Positions 34,601 to 41,356 of a stretch of DNA of 51,683 bases are shown here, in pieces. The position numbers and the translations under genes were made by a program. Source of the DNA: CAYYJR01 sp964472305 (GTDB taxonomy: Bacteria > Armatimonadota > Hebobacteria > CAIYQO01). The stretch covers positions 1-51,683 of the forward strand of contig CAYYJR010000025.1 of the NCBI GenBank assembly GCA_964472305.1, in the 5' to 3' direction. The notes under the pieces were generated by a model. That model made no database searches. It was not told where the DNA came from and worked only from the letters and a program-made list of their open reading frames with translations. Each line of letters opens with the position of its first letter. The first letter of the stretch is position 1.

Positions 34601-34793
34601 CCTGAACACCGGCGAATCGATCGATATCCCGAGTGCGGCCGACGAAAAGGACGCGATGGAGCACGAACGTTTCTCCATGCGCTTCCGCGATGCCGAAGCG
34701 CGCGCGAAGAACTTCCAGGAAGTCGTGGTCGGCTTCCATCGGCTGAACGCCATCGCCGAAGCCATGCGCTGCCTGCGCTGCGACCGACGCTAG
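31695..34793 (+). CDS. hydB: Hydrogenase subunit HydB (NuoF-like) fused to a GltD/SfrB-type flavoprotein
   Basis: The 1032-residue product has three parts. Residues about 30-120 form a thioredoxin-like [2Fe-2S] domain (CAGAGCVSSGC, then CIGTCDLGP). About 150-545 is NuoF-like, with FMN/NADH motif GLRGRGGGGFPTG near 189, an SLBB region and the [4Fe-4S] motif SCGKCVPCR near 477. About 560-1032 is a GltD/NfnB/SfrB-like unit with CQNACPAG near 568, CGRVCTHPCESKCRR, FAD motif GIVGAGPSG near 661, a second dinucleotide motif GGGSTAFDAA near 793 followed by VVYRR (NADPH style), and terminal EAMRCLRCD. Usual HydB proteins carry a C-terminal ferredoxin domain instead. The fusion suggests that NADP(H) or another acceptor joins the bifurcation scheme; this is inference. 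Confidence 0.9.
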   Translation: MTTITQRVTSREGLEQIRARFQAQEKDSKYRLLLCAGAGCVSSGCLTVRDALHAALQEAGIADQVVIFETGCIGTCDLGPTLVVQPDGIFYTKLKTADMSRIVHQHLINGRVVDSLCYHDKAKNEQVRKLEDIEYFKRQSRLVTARCGSIPYASIDAYIATDGYGALTEAITEMTREEVIDEMKRSGLRGRGGGGFPTGVKWEAGYKAVGAMKYIVCNADEGDPGAFMDRSLLEGDPHSVLEGMALAAYAIGARKGYIYVRAEYPLAVERIAVAIAQAREYGFLGDNVMGTDCCFDIEIRVGAGAFVCGEETALMASIEGQRGEPRQKPPFPFERGVFGMPTIINNVETFANVPLIIRNSAEWFTKYGTEKSTGTKVFALAGDVQNTGIVEVPMGMSLGEIIYDIGGGLQRGKAFKAAQTGGPSGGCLTREHLNTPVDYESLTKLGTIMGSGGLIAMDEDTCMVDVARFFMDFVQDESCGKCVPCRIGTKRMLEVLERITKGKGMDGDIELLEELANTCKETATCGLGMTAGNPVLSTIRHFRDEYEEHIKHHHCRAGVCSDLFLSPCQNACPAGVNVPGYIALIAAGRPRDAYNLVRKENPFPGICGRVCTHPCESKCRRAQLDEPVAICDLKRYAADYVFENEEPYMDLVFPKKAESVGIVGAGPSGLTCAYYLARLGYDVTVYEAQPVAGGMLAYGIPEYRLPKAILAKEIRMIEQVGVNIQTGIEIGKDVTFQQLRKKHSAVYISTGTQFPNKVDVPGEELTGVYHGLDFLRDVNLGKPVAVGNNVVVIGGGSTAFDAARTAKRLGAEKVTVVYRRLLEDMPADPREIEEAQEEGIEIRQLMAPVAFVGKKSVSGVRCMRMELAGFDESGRRKPRAVEGLEFVISADMVIPAISQHSDLPFISRDDVTVTKWGTLVVDPETMMTDIRGVFAGGDVVRGPDTVIQAIADGKKTAQAVDRYLGGNGNLNTGESIDIPSAADEKDAMEHERFSMRFRDAEARAKNFQEVVVGFHRLNAIAEAMRCLRCDRR

Positions 34794-34858
34794 ACCGGAC
34801 CCGCCGTCCGATTCCTCTGGCGAGGAACCGGGCGCAGGTCTCGTGAGGAGAGAAGATC

Positions 34859-36679
34859 ATGGGCAAGGTACACCTGACCATTAACGGCAAGCAAATCGAG
34901 GCCGACGCCGACATGTCCGTGCTGGAGGCGGCCAAACATCACAATATCCTCATCCCGCACTTCTGTTATCTGGAAGGCGTGCACCAGATCGGCGCCTGCC
35001 GCATCTGCGTGGTGGAGATCGAAGGCGCGCGCACGCTGCAAGCCTCGTGCCTGGTGCCGGTGCGCGAGGGTATGGTGGTGCGCACCAACACGGAAAAGGT
35101 GCGCAAGGCGCGCAAGGTGCTCTTCGAGATGATGCTCTCCGATCACCCGCGCGACTGTCTGAGCTGCACGCGCAACCAGAACTGCGAGTTCCAGAAGCTG
35201 GGCGAGCTGATTCAGATCGGCGAGTTCCGCTTCGAAGGCGAGCGTTCGCGCACATCCATCGATAAATCGAGCCCGTCCATTGTGCGCGATACCTCCAAGT
35301 GCATCCTCTGCCGGCGCTGCATCACCATGTGCAACCAGATTCAGGGCGTGGGCGTGCTGAACGTGCAGCGCCGCGGATTTAAGACGGTCATCGGCCCGGC
35401 GGACGAACTGCCGATCGGCTCGGTGAACTGCGCTTTCTGCGGGCAGTGCACCACGGTATGCCCGGTCGGGGCATTGATGGAAGCTGACTCCACCGAACCG
35501 GTGTGGGAGGCGCTGCACGATCCGAAAAAGCGCGTGATCGTACAGACGGCGCCGGCCATTCGCGCCGCGCTGGGCGAAGAATTCGGCTACGCACCGGGCA
35601 CGCAGGTCACCGGCAAAATGGCCGCCGCACTGCGTGAGATGGGCTTCGACGATATTTTCGATACCAACTTCACCGCCGACCTGACCATCATCGAAGAGGG
35701 GCACGAATTCCTCCAGCGCGCCACTGCCGCCCTCACTGGCGGCGAGACGGTGCTGCCGATGATCACTTCGTGCTCGCCGGGGTGGATCAAGTATGTCGAG
35801 CACGAATTCCCGCACCTGGTAGGGCATCTGTCCTCCTGCAAGTCGCCGCACATGATGCTGGGTGCGCTGGCGAAAACGTACTACGCGAAGAAGATCGGGG
35901 TTGATCCGGCGGATATCTACGTGGTCTCCATTATGCCGTGCACGGCGAAGAAGTTCGAGATCACCCGTCCGGAGATGTTCCTTGACGGCATGCCCAACGT
36001 GGACGCGGTGCTCACCACCCGCGAACTGGCGCGCATGATTAAGGACGCCGGCATCGAGTTCACCCAGCTCGATGACTCGACTTTCGACAACCCGCTCGGG
36101 TACTCCACCGGCGCCGCCGACATCTTCGGCGCTACCGGCGGGGTGATGGAAGCCGCACTGCGCACGGTATATGAGGTGGTCACCGGCCGCCCCATCCCCT
36201 TCAAAAACCTGGACATCACCCCAGTGCGCGGGCTGGCGCAGGTCAAGGAAGCGGCGCTGACCATCGAGGACGCCAAGCCGGAATTCGCCTTCCTCAACGG
36301 ATTTACTGTGCGAGTGGCGGTCACCAGCGGACTGCTGGGCGCGAAAAAGCTGTTGCGCCAGATTCTCGACGGTTCTTCGCCATACCATTTCATCGAGGTG
36401 ATGGGCTGTCCCGGTGGTTGCATCAGCGGGGGCGGCCAGCCGCGTCCGACCAACCGCGCGGTACGCGAGGCACGCATGAAGGCCATCTATGCCGAAGATA
36501 AAGGCAAGCCGGAGCGCAAGTCGCACGAAAATCCATTTGTCGCGCAGCTCTACGCGGAGTTCCTCGGTGAACCGCTCGGTCACCTGTCGCACGAGTTGCT
36601 GCACACCCACTACGTCCCGCGTGGACGCTACAACCAACTGCTGAATGAAGACGAGACACCGGAGATGGTGAAGACGTAA
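34859..36679 (+). CDS. hydA: [FeFe]-hydrogenase catalytic subunit HydA
   Basis: The 606-residue product begins with a [2Fe-2S] plant-type ferredoxin domain (CYLEGVHQIGACRIC). A His-ligated cluster motif (HPRDCLSC near 95-102) and two [4Fe-4S] motifs (CILCRRC near 148, CAFCGQCTTVCP near 193) follow, then the H-cluster domain. L2 is MPCTAKKFE (about 358) and L3 is GCPGGCISGGGQP (about 515). L1 reads TSCSPGW (about 302) where TSCCPxW is canonical; the second position is a Ser. A small C-terminal Fe_hyd_SSU tail is fused. GAGGAG precedes the ATG. It ends the operon; a strong terminator follows at 36711-36746. It catalyses reversible H2 formation; activation needs HydEFG maturases, which are not in the window. 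Confidence 0.92.
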   Translation: MGKVHLTINGKQIEADADMSVLEAAKHHNILIPHFCYLEGVHQIGACRICVVEIEGARTLQASCLVPVREGMVVRTNTEKVRKARKVLFEMMLSDHPRDCLSCTRNQNCEFQKLGELIQIGEFRFEGERSRTSIDKSSPSIVRDTSKCILCRRCITMCNQIQGVGVLNVQRRGFKTVIGPADELPIGSVNCAFCGQCTTVCPVGALMEADSTEPVWEALHDPKKRVIVQTAPAIRAALGEEFGYAPGTQVTGKMAAALREMGFDDIFDTNFTADLTIIEEGHEFLQRATAALTGGETVLPMITSCSPGWIKYVEHEFPHLVGHLSSCKSPHMMLGALAKTYYAKKIGVDPADIYVVSIMPCTAKKFEITRPEMFLDGMPNVDAVLTTRELARMIKDAGIEFTQLDDSTFDNPLGYSTGAADIFGATGGVMEAALRTVYEVVTGRPIPFKNLDITPVRGLAQVKEAALTIEDAKPEFAFLNGFTVRVAVTSGLLGAKKLLRQILDGSSPYHFIEVMGCPGGCISGGGQPRPTNRAVREARMKAIYAEDKGKPERKSHENPFVAQLYAEFLGEPLGHLSHELLHTHYVPRGRYNQLLNEDETPEMVKT

Positions 36680-36710
36680 CGCGGCACGCAAGCGAATCCC
36701 AGACGCAAGC

Positions 36711-36746
36711 GACGCCGAGGAAGACGCACGTATCTTCCTCGGCGTC
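36711..36746 (+). terminator. Intrinsic terminator of hydCBA
   Basis: A perfect 14-bp stem, GACGCCGAGGAAGA with TCTTCCTCGGCGTC, has an 8-base loop and is followed by TTCATGT. It begins 31 bp after the hydA stop. Confidence 0.85.
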
Positions 36747-36811
36747 TTCATGTATAACAGCTCTTCTGCACACAGCTCGTGCAGGACGGGGCGGTGCTCC
36801 GGCGGGGATCG

Positions 36812-36852
36812 ACCAACAACAATGGGTCATCCGCATAGCAGACGGATGACCC
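36812..36852 (-). terminator. Intrinsic terminator of csrA
   Basis: A perfect 10-bp stem, GGGTCATCCG (36824-36833) / CGGATGACCC (36843-36852), has a 9-base loop. It starts 2 bp after the csrA stop. On the minus strand it is followed by ATTGTTGTTGG, the same tail as the terminator at 11286-11322. Confidence 0.8.
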
Positions 36853-36854
36853 TT

Positions 36855-37064
36855 TCAGCAAGAGGGCAACTCGGCGGTGGGCGGCGCGGCGGAGGCGCGC
36901 ACGTTCTCGCGCGTGATTTCCTGCAGCAATTCTTTACGATACACGCCGACGGAGCGCGGGGCATTAATACCCAGGCGCACCTGGGTCTGGTTCAATTGGA
37001 CCTGGACGATGGTAACTTCGACCTCGTCGCCGATGACGACCGTCTGGCCGAGTTTTCGTGTCAT
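36855..37064 (-). CDS. csrA: Carbon storage / translational regulator CsrA
   Basis: CsrA is a small dimeric RNA-binding protein that represses or stabilises mRNAs at GGA sites. The 69-residue product starts MTRKLGQTVVIGDEVEV and contains GINAPRSVGVYRKELL, the RNA-binding Arg in VGVYR region of the family. The C-terminal tail (RASAAPPTAELPSC) is a little extended. The frame stays open upstream, but ATG 37064 matches family starts. A TATACT box lies only 4 bp before the ATG and no Shine-Dalgarno is seen, so the transcript may be leaderless. In many bacteria CsrA controls flagellin synthesis together with FliW; flagellar genes lie about 11 kb away here, and fliW is not in the window. Confidence 0.93.
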   Translation of the reverse strand: MTRKLGQTVVIGDEVEVTIVQVQLNQTQVRLGINAPRSVGVYRKELLQEITRENVRASAAPPTAELPSC

Positions 37065-37470
37065 GATCAGTATAGCACACCCCGCGGCGAATAGACTGTA
37101 AAACAGGCGTGAATTCCGGGTCTTTGCAGAATCGTAAACAATCATACGGTCAATCGCCCAGTCTGTCAAATACGAGGACTCCGCAAGGCTGTCCGGTTTT
37201 CCCTTGGCGGCACACCCGGATCGCACGATAATTCCGTTATGGAGCAGGACCGCCGCGCACCGGCATGCCGTTGCGCATCCGAGTGGAGATGCGTAGCAGA
37301 ATATGATAACATAGCAGGCGGACGATCACCCACTCATCTTCCATGGCGTGCTTCCCGGACATGTCCATCTACCGTCCGACCTTCACCCTGGCTGGCAAGA
37401 TGGTCGGCATCGTGGTGGTGCGTACGCACCGCCGGTCAGGAACCGCAATCGAAGGAAACCAGGGGGAACG
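37065..37470. other. Intergenic region between divergent csrA and MocA genes
   Basis: About 400 bases hold the promoters of csrA (-) and the MocA gene (+). The stretch 37100-37180 is AT-richer. A 14-bp perfect palindrome, GGTGCGTACGCACC, lies at 37417-37430, 40 bp before the MocA start, and may be an operator. No gene is supported. Confidence 0.4.
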
Positions 37471-38637
37471 ATGACTGCTATTCGTATTATTTTGGCGGGA
37501 GCGTCGTTGCGGGGCGAATACCTGGCGCGATTGCTGCACGAAACGGGGCAGGCCGAGATTGTCGCCTGCGTGGACCCGATCATCGCCCGCGCGCAATACC
37601 TGATCGACACACACGGTTGGGCAGGATGCCGGGCCTTTGCCCAGTTTACCGATGCGCTGGAAGCAGTGCCGTGTGAAGCAGTGGTGGTGGCATCGAGCGA
37701 TCCGCACCACGCCGAGGTGGCTATTCCGGCGCTTCAGGCAGGCAAGTTTGTGTTCTGTGAGAAACCGCTGGAAACGTCGTTGGCGAAATGTCGTCAACTG
37801 GTGGAGGCCGACCGCGCGGCAGGGGGAAAAACCTTTGTCGGGTTGAACCTTCGCTTTGCCCCCGTATATGCCACCCTCAGGCAGGAGATTGCCAATGGTA
37901 CCATCGGGCGCGTGCTCACGATTCAGGCAGACGAATTTTACGATGGCGGGCGCACGTATTTCCGACGCTGGAACCGCTTCATCGCCAATGGCGGGCTGTG
38001 GCTGTCCAAGGCCACGCATGATTTCGATCTCATCCTGTGGATGGCCGGCCAACCGCCGTTGGATGTCTACGCGACCGGCACACGCAGCTACTACACGCCG
38101 CGCGCTGACGCCGCCATGCGCTGCCGCGACTGTGCGCTGCGCCCGAACTGTCCGGATGCGGCACGGGAGCCGCACCCGCTGGTGCAGATGAGCGAGGACG
38201 CCACCGGGAATCCTTACGATCTCTGCCTGTTTAATTCCGACGGTGACACCTTCGACCACGGCATCGCGACCATACGCCATGCCGGCGAGGTGGTCTCCAC
38301 GTATACCTGCAACGTGGTCAGCGGCTTCACCGATCGCCGCATGCGCGTTTCGGGTACGAAAGGCACGCTGGACGGCGTGTTGAGCGGGACGACGCTCACG
38401 CTGCACCGCCGCGATCCGAGCGAGGTGGTGGAGATTCCATTACTCGACGCGGGAGCGGGTGGACATGGCGGTGCCGACGGTTATCTCGGTGATGAATTCA
38501 TTCGCTTTACCCGCGGGGAGGGTGAACCGCGCTGCCGTCCCGAGGAAGCGGCCCAATCCGTGCGTGTCGGCCTGGCCGCCACCCGCGCCTGCGCCGAAAA
38601 CCGCGCTGTGGCGATGAGCGAGTTCCCCTGGCCGTGA
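37471..38637 (+). CDS. Gfo/Idh/MocA family oxidoreductase (third in window)
   Basis: The 388-residue product has an N-terminal Rossmann domain (IILAGASLRGEYLARLL, slightly atypical glycine pattern) and the family motif FCEKPLET with the catalytic Lys. The C-terminal domain has a GLWLSKATHDFDLILW stretch that contains the usual Lys/His/Asp set. A small cysteine group, CRDCALRPNC, sits in an insertion at about 205-230 and could bind zinc. Such inserts occur in MocA proteins acting on glycoside or inositol derivatives. The ATG at 37471 is preceded by AGGGGGAA. It is not close to the two MocA genes at 10-12 kb in sequence motifs, so it is a separate subfamily. The substrate is unknown. Confidence 0.85.
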   Translation: MTAIRIILAGASLRGEYLARLLHETGQAEIVACVDPIIARAQYLIDTHGWAGCRAFAQFTDALEAVPCEAVVVASSDPHHAEVAIPALQAGKFVFCEKPLETSLAKCRQLVEADRAAGGKTFVGLNLRFAPVYATLRQEIANGTIGRVLTIQADEFYDGGRTYFRRWNRFIANGGLWLSKATHDFDLILWMAGQPPLDVYATGTRSYYTPRADAAMRCRDCALRPNCPDAAREPHPLVQMSEDATGNPYDLCLFNSDGDTFDHGIATIRHAGEVVSTYTCNVVSGFTDRRMRVSGTKGTLDGVLSGTTLTLHRRDPSEVVEIPLLDAGAGGHGGADGYLGDEFIRFTRGEGEPRCRPEEAAQSVRVGLAATRACAENRAVAMSEFPWP

Positions 38638-38769
38638 CATGTACCGGAATGGGATTGATACGCATCCGGTTCCCATCGTGTTACGCTGGTCGATGGTTGA
38701 GCAGGCGGGGATGTGAAAGCCACCGGTATCACTTGTCACTCGTCTCTCGTCACCACACCGCCAATCGCG

Positions 38770-38775
38770 TATAAT
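38770..38775 (+). promoter_or_regulatory. -10 box of a likely leaderless cysteine desulfurase mRNA
   Basis: TATAAT ends 6 bp before the GTG start of the desulfurase gene, and no Shine-Dalgarno exists between. Transcription starting 6-7 bp after the box would begin at the start codon. The -35 region is weak. Confidence 0.5.
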
Positions 38776-38781
38776 CAACGC

Positions 38782-39960
38782 GTGACATCGGAGACCATTT
38801 ATCTGGATTACGCGGCGACGACGCCGCTGGATGCCGGGGTGGCGGCGGCGATGCGGCCTTTCGGGAGCGAAACCTTTGCCAATCCGTCCAGTCTGCACGC
38901 GCCGGGTCGGCGGGCGCGGGCGGCGATTGATGACGCTCGCGACGCGGTGGCTGACCGGCTGGGGGCGCGTCCGGCGGAGATTCTCTTCACCTCCGGCGGC
39001 ACGGAAGCGGACAACCTGGCGGTGAAAGGTATCGCCCGCGCGCTGCGCACACGGGGCAACCACCTGCTCACTACCGCCATCGAACACCATGCCGTGCTGG
39101 ATAGTTGCCGCGCGCTGGAGCATGAAGGGTTCCGCGTTACTTACCTGCGTCCCGACGCTGACGGGCTGATCGCGCCGGCGCAGGTGGCGGACGCCATCAC
39201 GCCGGAGACGATCCTGGTCTCGGTGATGTATGCGAACAACGAAATGGGCGTGGTCCAGCCCATCGCGGAGATCGGGCAGGCGTGCCGAGCGCGGCGGGTG
39301 ACTTTTCACACTGACGCCGTGCAAGCCGCCGGTGAGTTGCCGTTGGACGTAGCCGCGCTGCACGTCGATCTGCTCAGCCTCTCCGCTCATAAAATATATG
39401 GTCCCAAAGGCGTGGGCGCGCTGTATGTGCGTACGGGCACCCGTTTGCAACCACTGCTGGACGGCGGCGGACAGGAGCACGAGCGACGCGCGGGCACCGA
39501 AAACGTCGCCGGCATCGTCGGCCTGGCCGCCGCGCTGCGGCAGGCGCACCGCGACGACGAGATCGCCCGCTTCCGCGCCTTGCGCGATCAACTCATCGAC
39601 GGACTGCTGGCCATGCCCGACAGCCGCCTGCACGGCAGCCGCACCCGACGACTGGCCAACAACGTGAATATCGGCTTCGCCGGCGTGCCGGGCGACACAC
39701 TCTTGCTGGCGCTGGACCTGGCCGGCATTGCCGTCAGCACCGGCGCGGCTTGTTCGGCGGGGGCGGCAGAGCCGTCGCATGTCATCCAGGCCATGGGCTA
39801 TCCCTATGTGCATGCGCAGGAGGCAATCCGCCTGTCCCTGGGACGCTTCACCACCGAGCAGGATATCCGGCATACACTGGCAGTGCTGGCGGAGCTGGTT
39901 CCGCGACTGCGGCGCGGCGGTGGACCGACGACACCGCCGACCGCAAGTTGTCCGTCATAA
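38782..39960 (+). CDS. Cysteine desulfurase (NifS/IscS family)
   Basis: The 392-residue PLP enzyme removes sulfur from cysteine for Fe-S clusters and thiolation. It opens IYLDYAATTPLD. It contains TSGGTEADNLAVKG, EHHAVLDSC (PLP-stacking His), the Schiff-base Lys in LSAHKIYGPKG (about residue 204), and the active-site Cys in STGAACSAGAAEPSHV (about 325). The loop style is class I. The frame is open from 38713, but GTG 38782 gives the family N-terminus exactly and lies 6 bp after a TATAAT. No iscU or mnmA follows; the next gene is a CPBP protease. As Fe-S genes (HydA, AmrS, NadA) abound in the window, it may serve general cluster assembly. Confidence 0.9.
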   Translation: MTSETIYLDYAATTPLDAGVAAAMRPFGSETFANPSSLHAPGRRARAAIDDARDAVADRLGARPAEILFTSGGTEADNLAVKGIARALRTRGNHLLTTAIEHHAVLDSCRALEHEGFRVTYLRPDADGLIAPAQVADAITPETILVSVMYANNEMGVVQPIAEIGQACRARRVTFHTDAVQAAGELPLDVAALHVDLLSLSAHKIYGPKGVGALYVRTGTRLQPLLDGGGQEHERRAGTENVAGIVGLAAALRQAHRDDEIARFRALRDQLIDGLLAMPDSRLHGSRTRRLANNVNIGFAGVPGDTLLLALDLAGIAVSTGAACSAGAAEPSHVIQAMGYPYVHAQEAIRLSLGRFTTEQDIRHTLAVLAELVPRLRRGGGPTTPPTASCPS

Positions 39961-40065
39961 TGTTTTCGTGATACGCGATACGATTTCGCTCACTCGCGCA
40001 GGGGATATTGCGCTCCATGCCGAAAGAAGTGACATCAGGTCACTCCGAGGGTAACAAAGGACCGT

Positions 40066-41070
40066 ATGGACTGGCGATCATGGTGGTATGACAAAACTGG
40101 CCGCTTGCGTAGCGGGTGGCGCGCGCTGCTCTTTCTGGCGCTGGCGTTTCCGCTCGCGACAGTGTTGGCGAGTTTCTTCATCGATGCTCTTCCGCAGTCA
40201 GTGATGCGCCACGAATTCCTGAAAGGATTCTATACGCAATTGGCGATTTCCGCGGCGTTCGCCGTAGTCTTCACCGGCGCCGGCATCTGGGCGGTGCGCA
40301 CGTTCGACCGCCTGCCGCCGCGCACGCTGGGAATGTCCTTCGAAGGCGCCTGGGGAGGCATGCTCGTCGGGGGATTCGGACTGGGCTTCGCGCTTATCAC
40401 CCTGGCGCTGCTCGTTTTGCAGGTCTGGGGATTTGCCGCATTCAAAGTGGCTGCCGGTATGCCCAACATGCCCTTCATTCTGCTGGCGGCCGTGGGTAGT
40501 TTTTTCCTCTTCGCGGTTGAAGAAGAGATCGTCATTCATGGTTATCTCTTCCAAACGCTGCTGCGCGGCATCGGTCCGCTGCTCGCGCTGGTGGTCACCT
40601 CGGTGCTGTTTGCCGCCGTGCACATGCTGATAAATCCCAATCCCACGATGCTCGGTATCACCAACATTTTCCTGGCCGGCATGGCGTTCGGCTTGCTTTA
40701 CCTGCGGCTCGGTTCGTTATGGCTGCCCATCGGCTTGCACACCGGGTGGAATATCGCGCTGTATTGTTTCCACACCACTATCAGCGGCATTGCCCCACCG
40801 CCGACGCCAACCCCCTTCATCGCCACCTTTACCGGGCATCCGTTGCTCACCGGCGGACTGTTCGGTCCGGAAGGCAGCCTTCCGATTTCTATCGCCCTGC
40901 TCGGTCTGATCGCCGTCACCGCCTTCGCCAAACGCGGCCTCTCGCTGGCTTCCGCCTGGTGGGAATGGCACGACCTCATCGTCCGCCCCCGCCTCCCCTC
41001 CGTATGGGATTTCTCCATCGACTCACGCTACTATCAGTGGAAACTGCTCAGCCGCGACCAGTCGGAGTGA
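40066..41070 (+). CDS. CPBP-family intramembrane metalloprotease-like protein
   Basis: The 334-residue protein has about eight hydrophobic segments. The CPBP/Abi motifs are recognisable: AVEEEIVIHGYLFQ near residue 150, then LFAAVHM and LHTGWN, which provide the His residues. The first motif is normally EExxxR; here the Arg position is His (EEIVIH), and whether this preserves activity is unclear. The N-terminus (MDWRSWWYDKTGRLRSGWRALLFL) is typical of a subgroup with a positively charged start. AAAGGA lies before the ATG. Family members process membrane-bound substrates or act in immunity to bacteriocins. It is alone, 105 bp after the desulfurase gene. Confidence 0.85.
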   Translation: MDWRSWWYDKTGRLRSGWRALLFLALAFPLATVLASFFIDALPQSVMRHEFLKGFYTQLAISAAFAVVFTGAGIWAVRTFDRLPPRTLGMSFEGAWGGMLVGGFGLGFALITLALLVLQVWGFAAFKVAAGMPNMPFILLAAVGSFFLFAVEEEIVIHGYLFQTLLRGIGPLLALVVTSVLFAAVHMLINPNPTMLGITNIFLAGMAFGLLYLRLGSLWLPIGLHTGWNIALYCFHTTISGIAPPPTPTPFIATFTGHPLLTGGLFGPEGSLPISIALLGLIAVTAFAKRGLSLASAWWEWHDLIVRPRLPSVWDFSIDSRYYQWKLLSRDQSE

Positions 41071-41356
41071 ACGCTGGGTCCAAGGGTGTTTGATGTCGAC
41101 GGGAACCGACACCCTGCACCATGCGTCCGGCTTTGGGTCAGATCATTGCAGCATTGTGCTCCGATATGCGATCGGCAGCACGGTGCGGATCATCGTGCGA
41201 TGCGGTGGCTGGCATGTCCTCATACTGTGCTTACCGCCCGTGTGTCTGTCCCCGCCGTGAGGCGGTGAACGATTCAATGCGCTACTCGGCAAAGGATGCC
41301 ACTCCCTGACCGTCATCGCGGTGGCGTTTCCTCTTCATGATGTAAAACCGCCGGGA

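Noticed and set aside
32388..34739. 783-codon open frame opposite hydB
   Set aside because: Antisense shadow of a gene with clear cofactor motifs; composition is arbitrary.
34790..36751. 653-codon open frame opposite hydA
   Set aside because: Antisense shadow of hydA, which has all cluster motifs.
38440..39873. 477-codon open frame opposite the cysteine desulfurase
   Set aside because: Shadow frame with no family motif.
41082..41114. AGGGTGT/ACACCCT stem after the CPBP gene
   Set aside because: The loop is long, no T-run follows, and the alternative pairings are equally weak.
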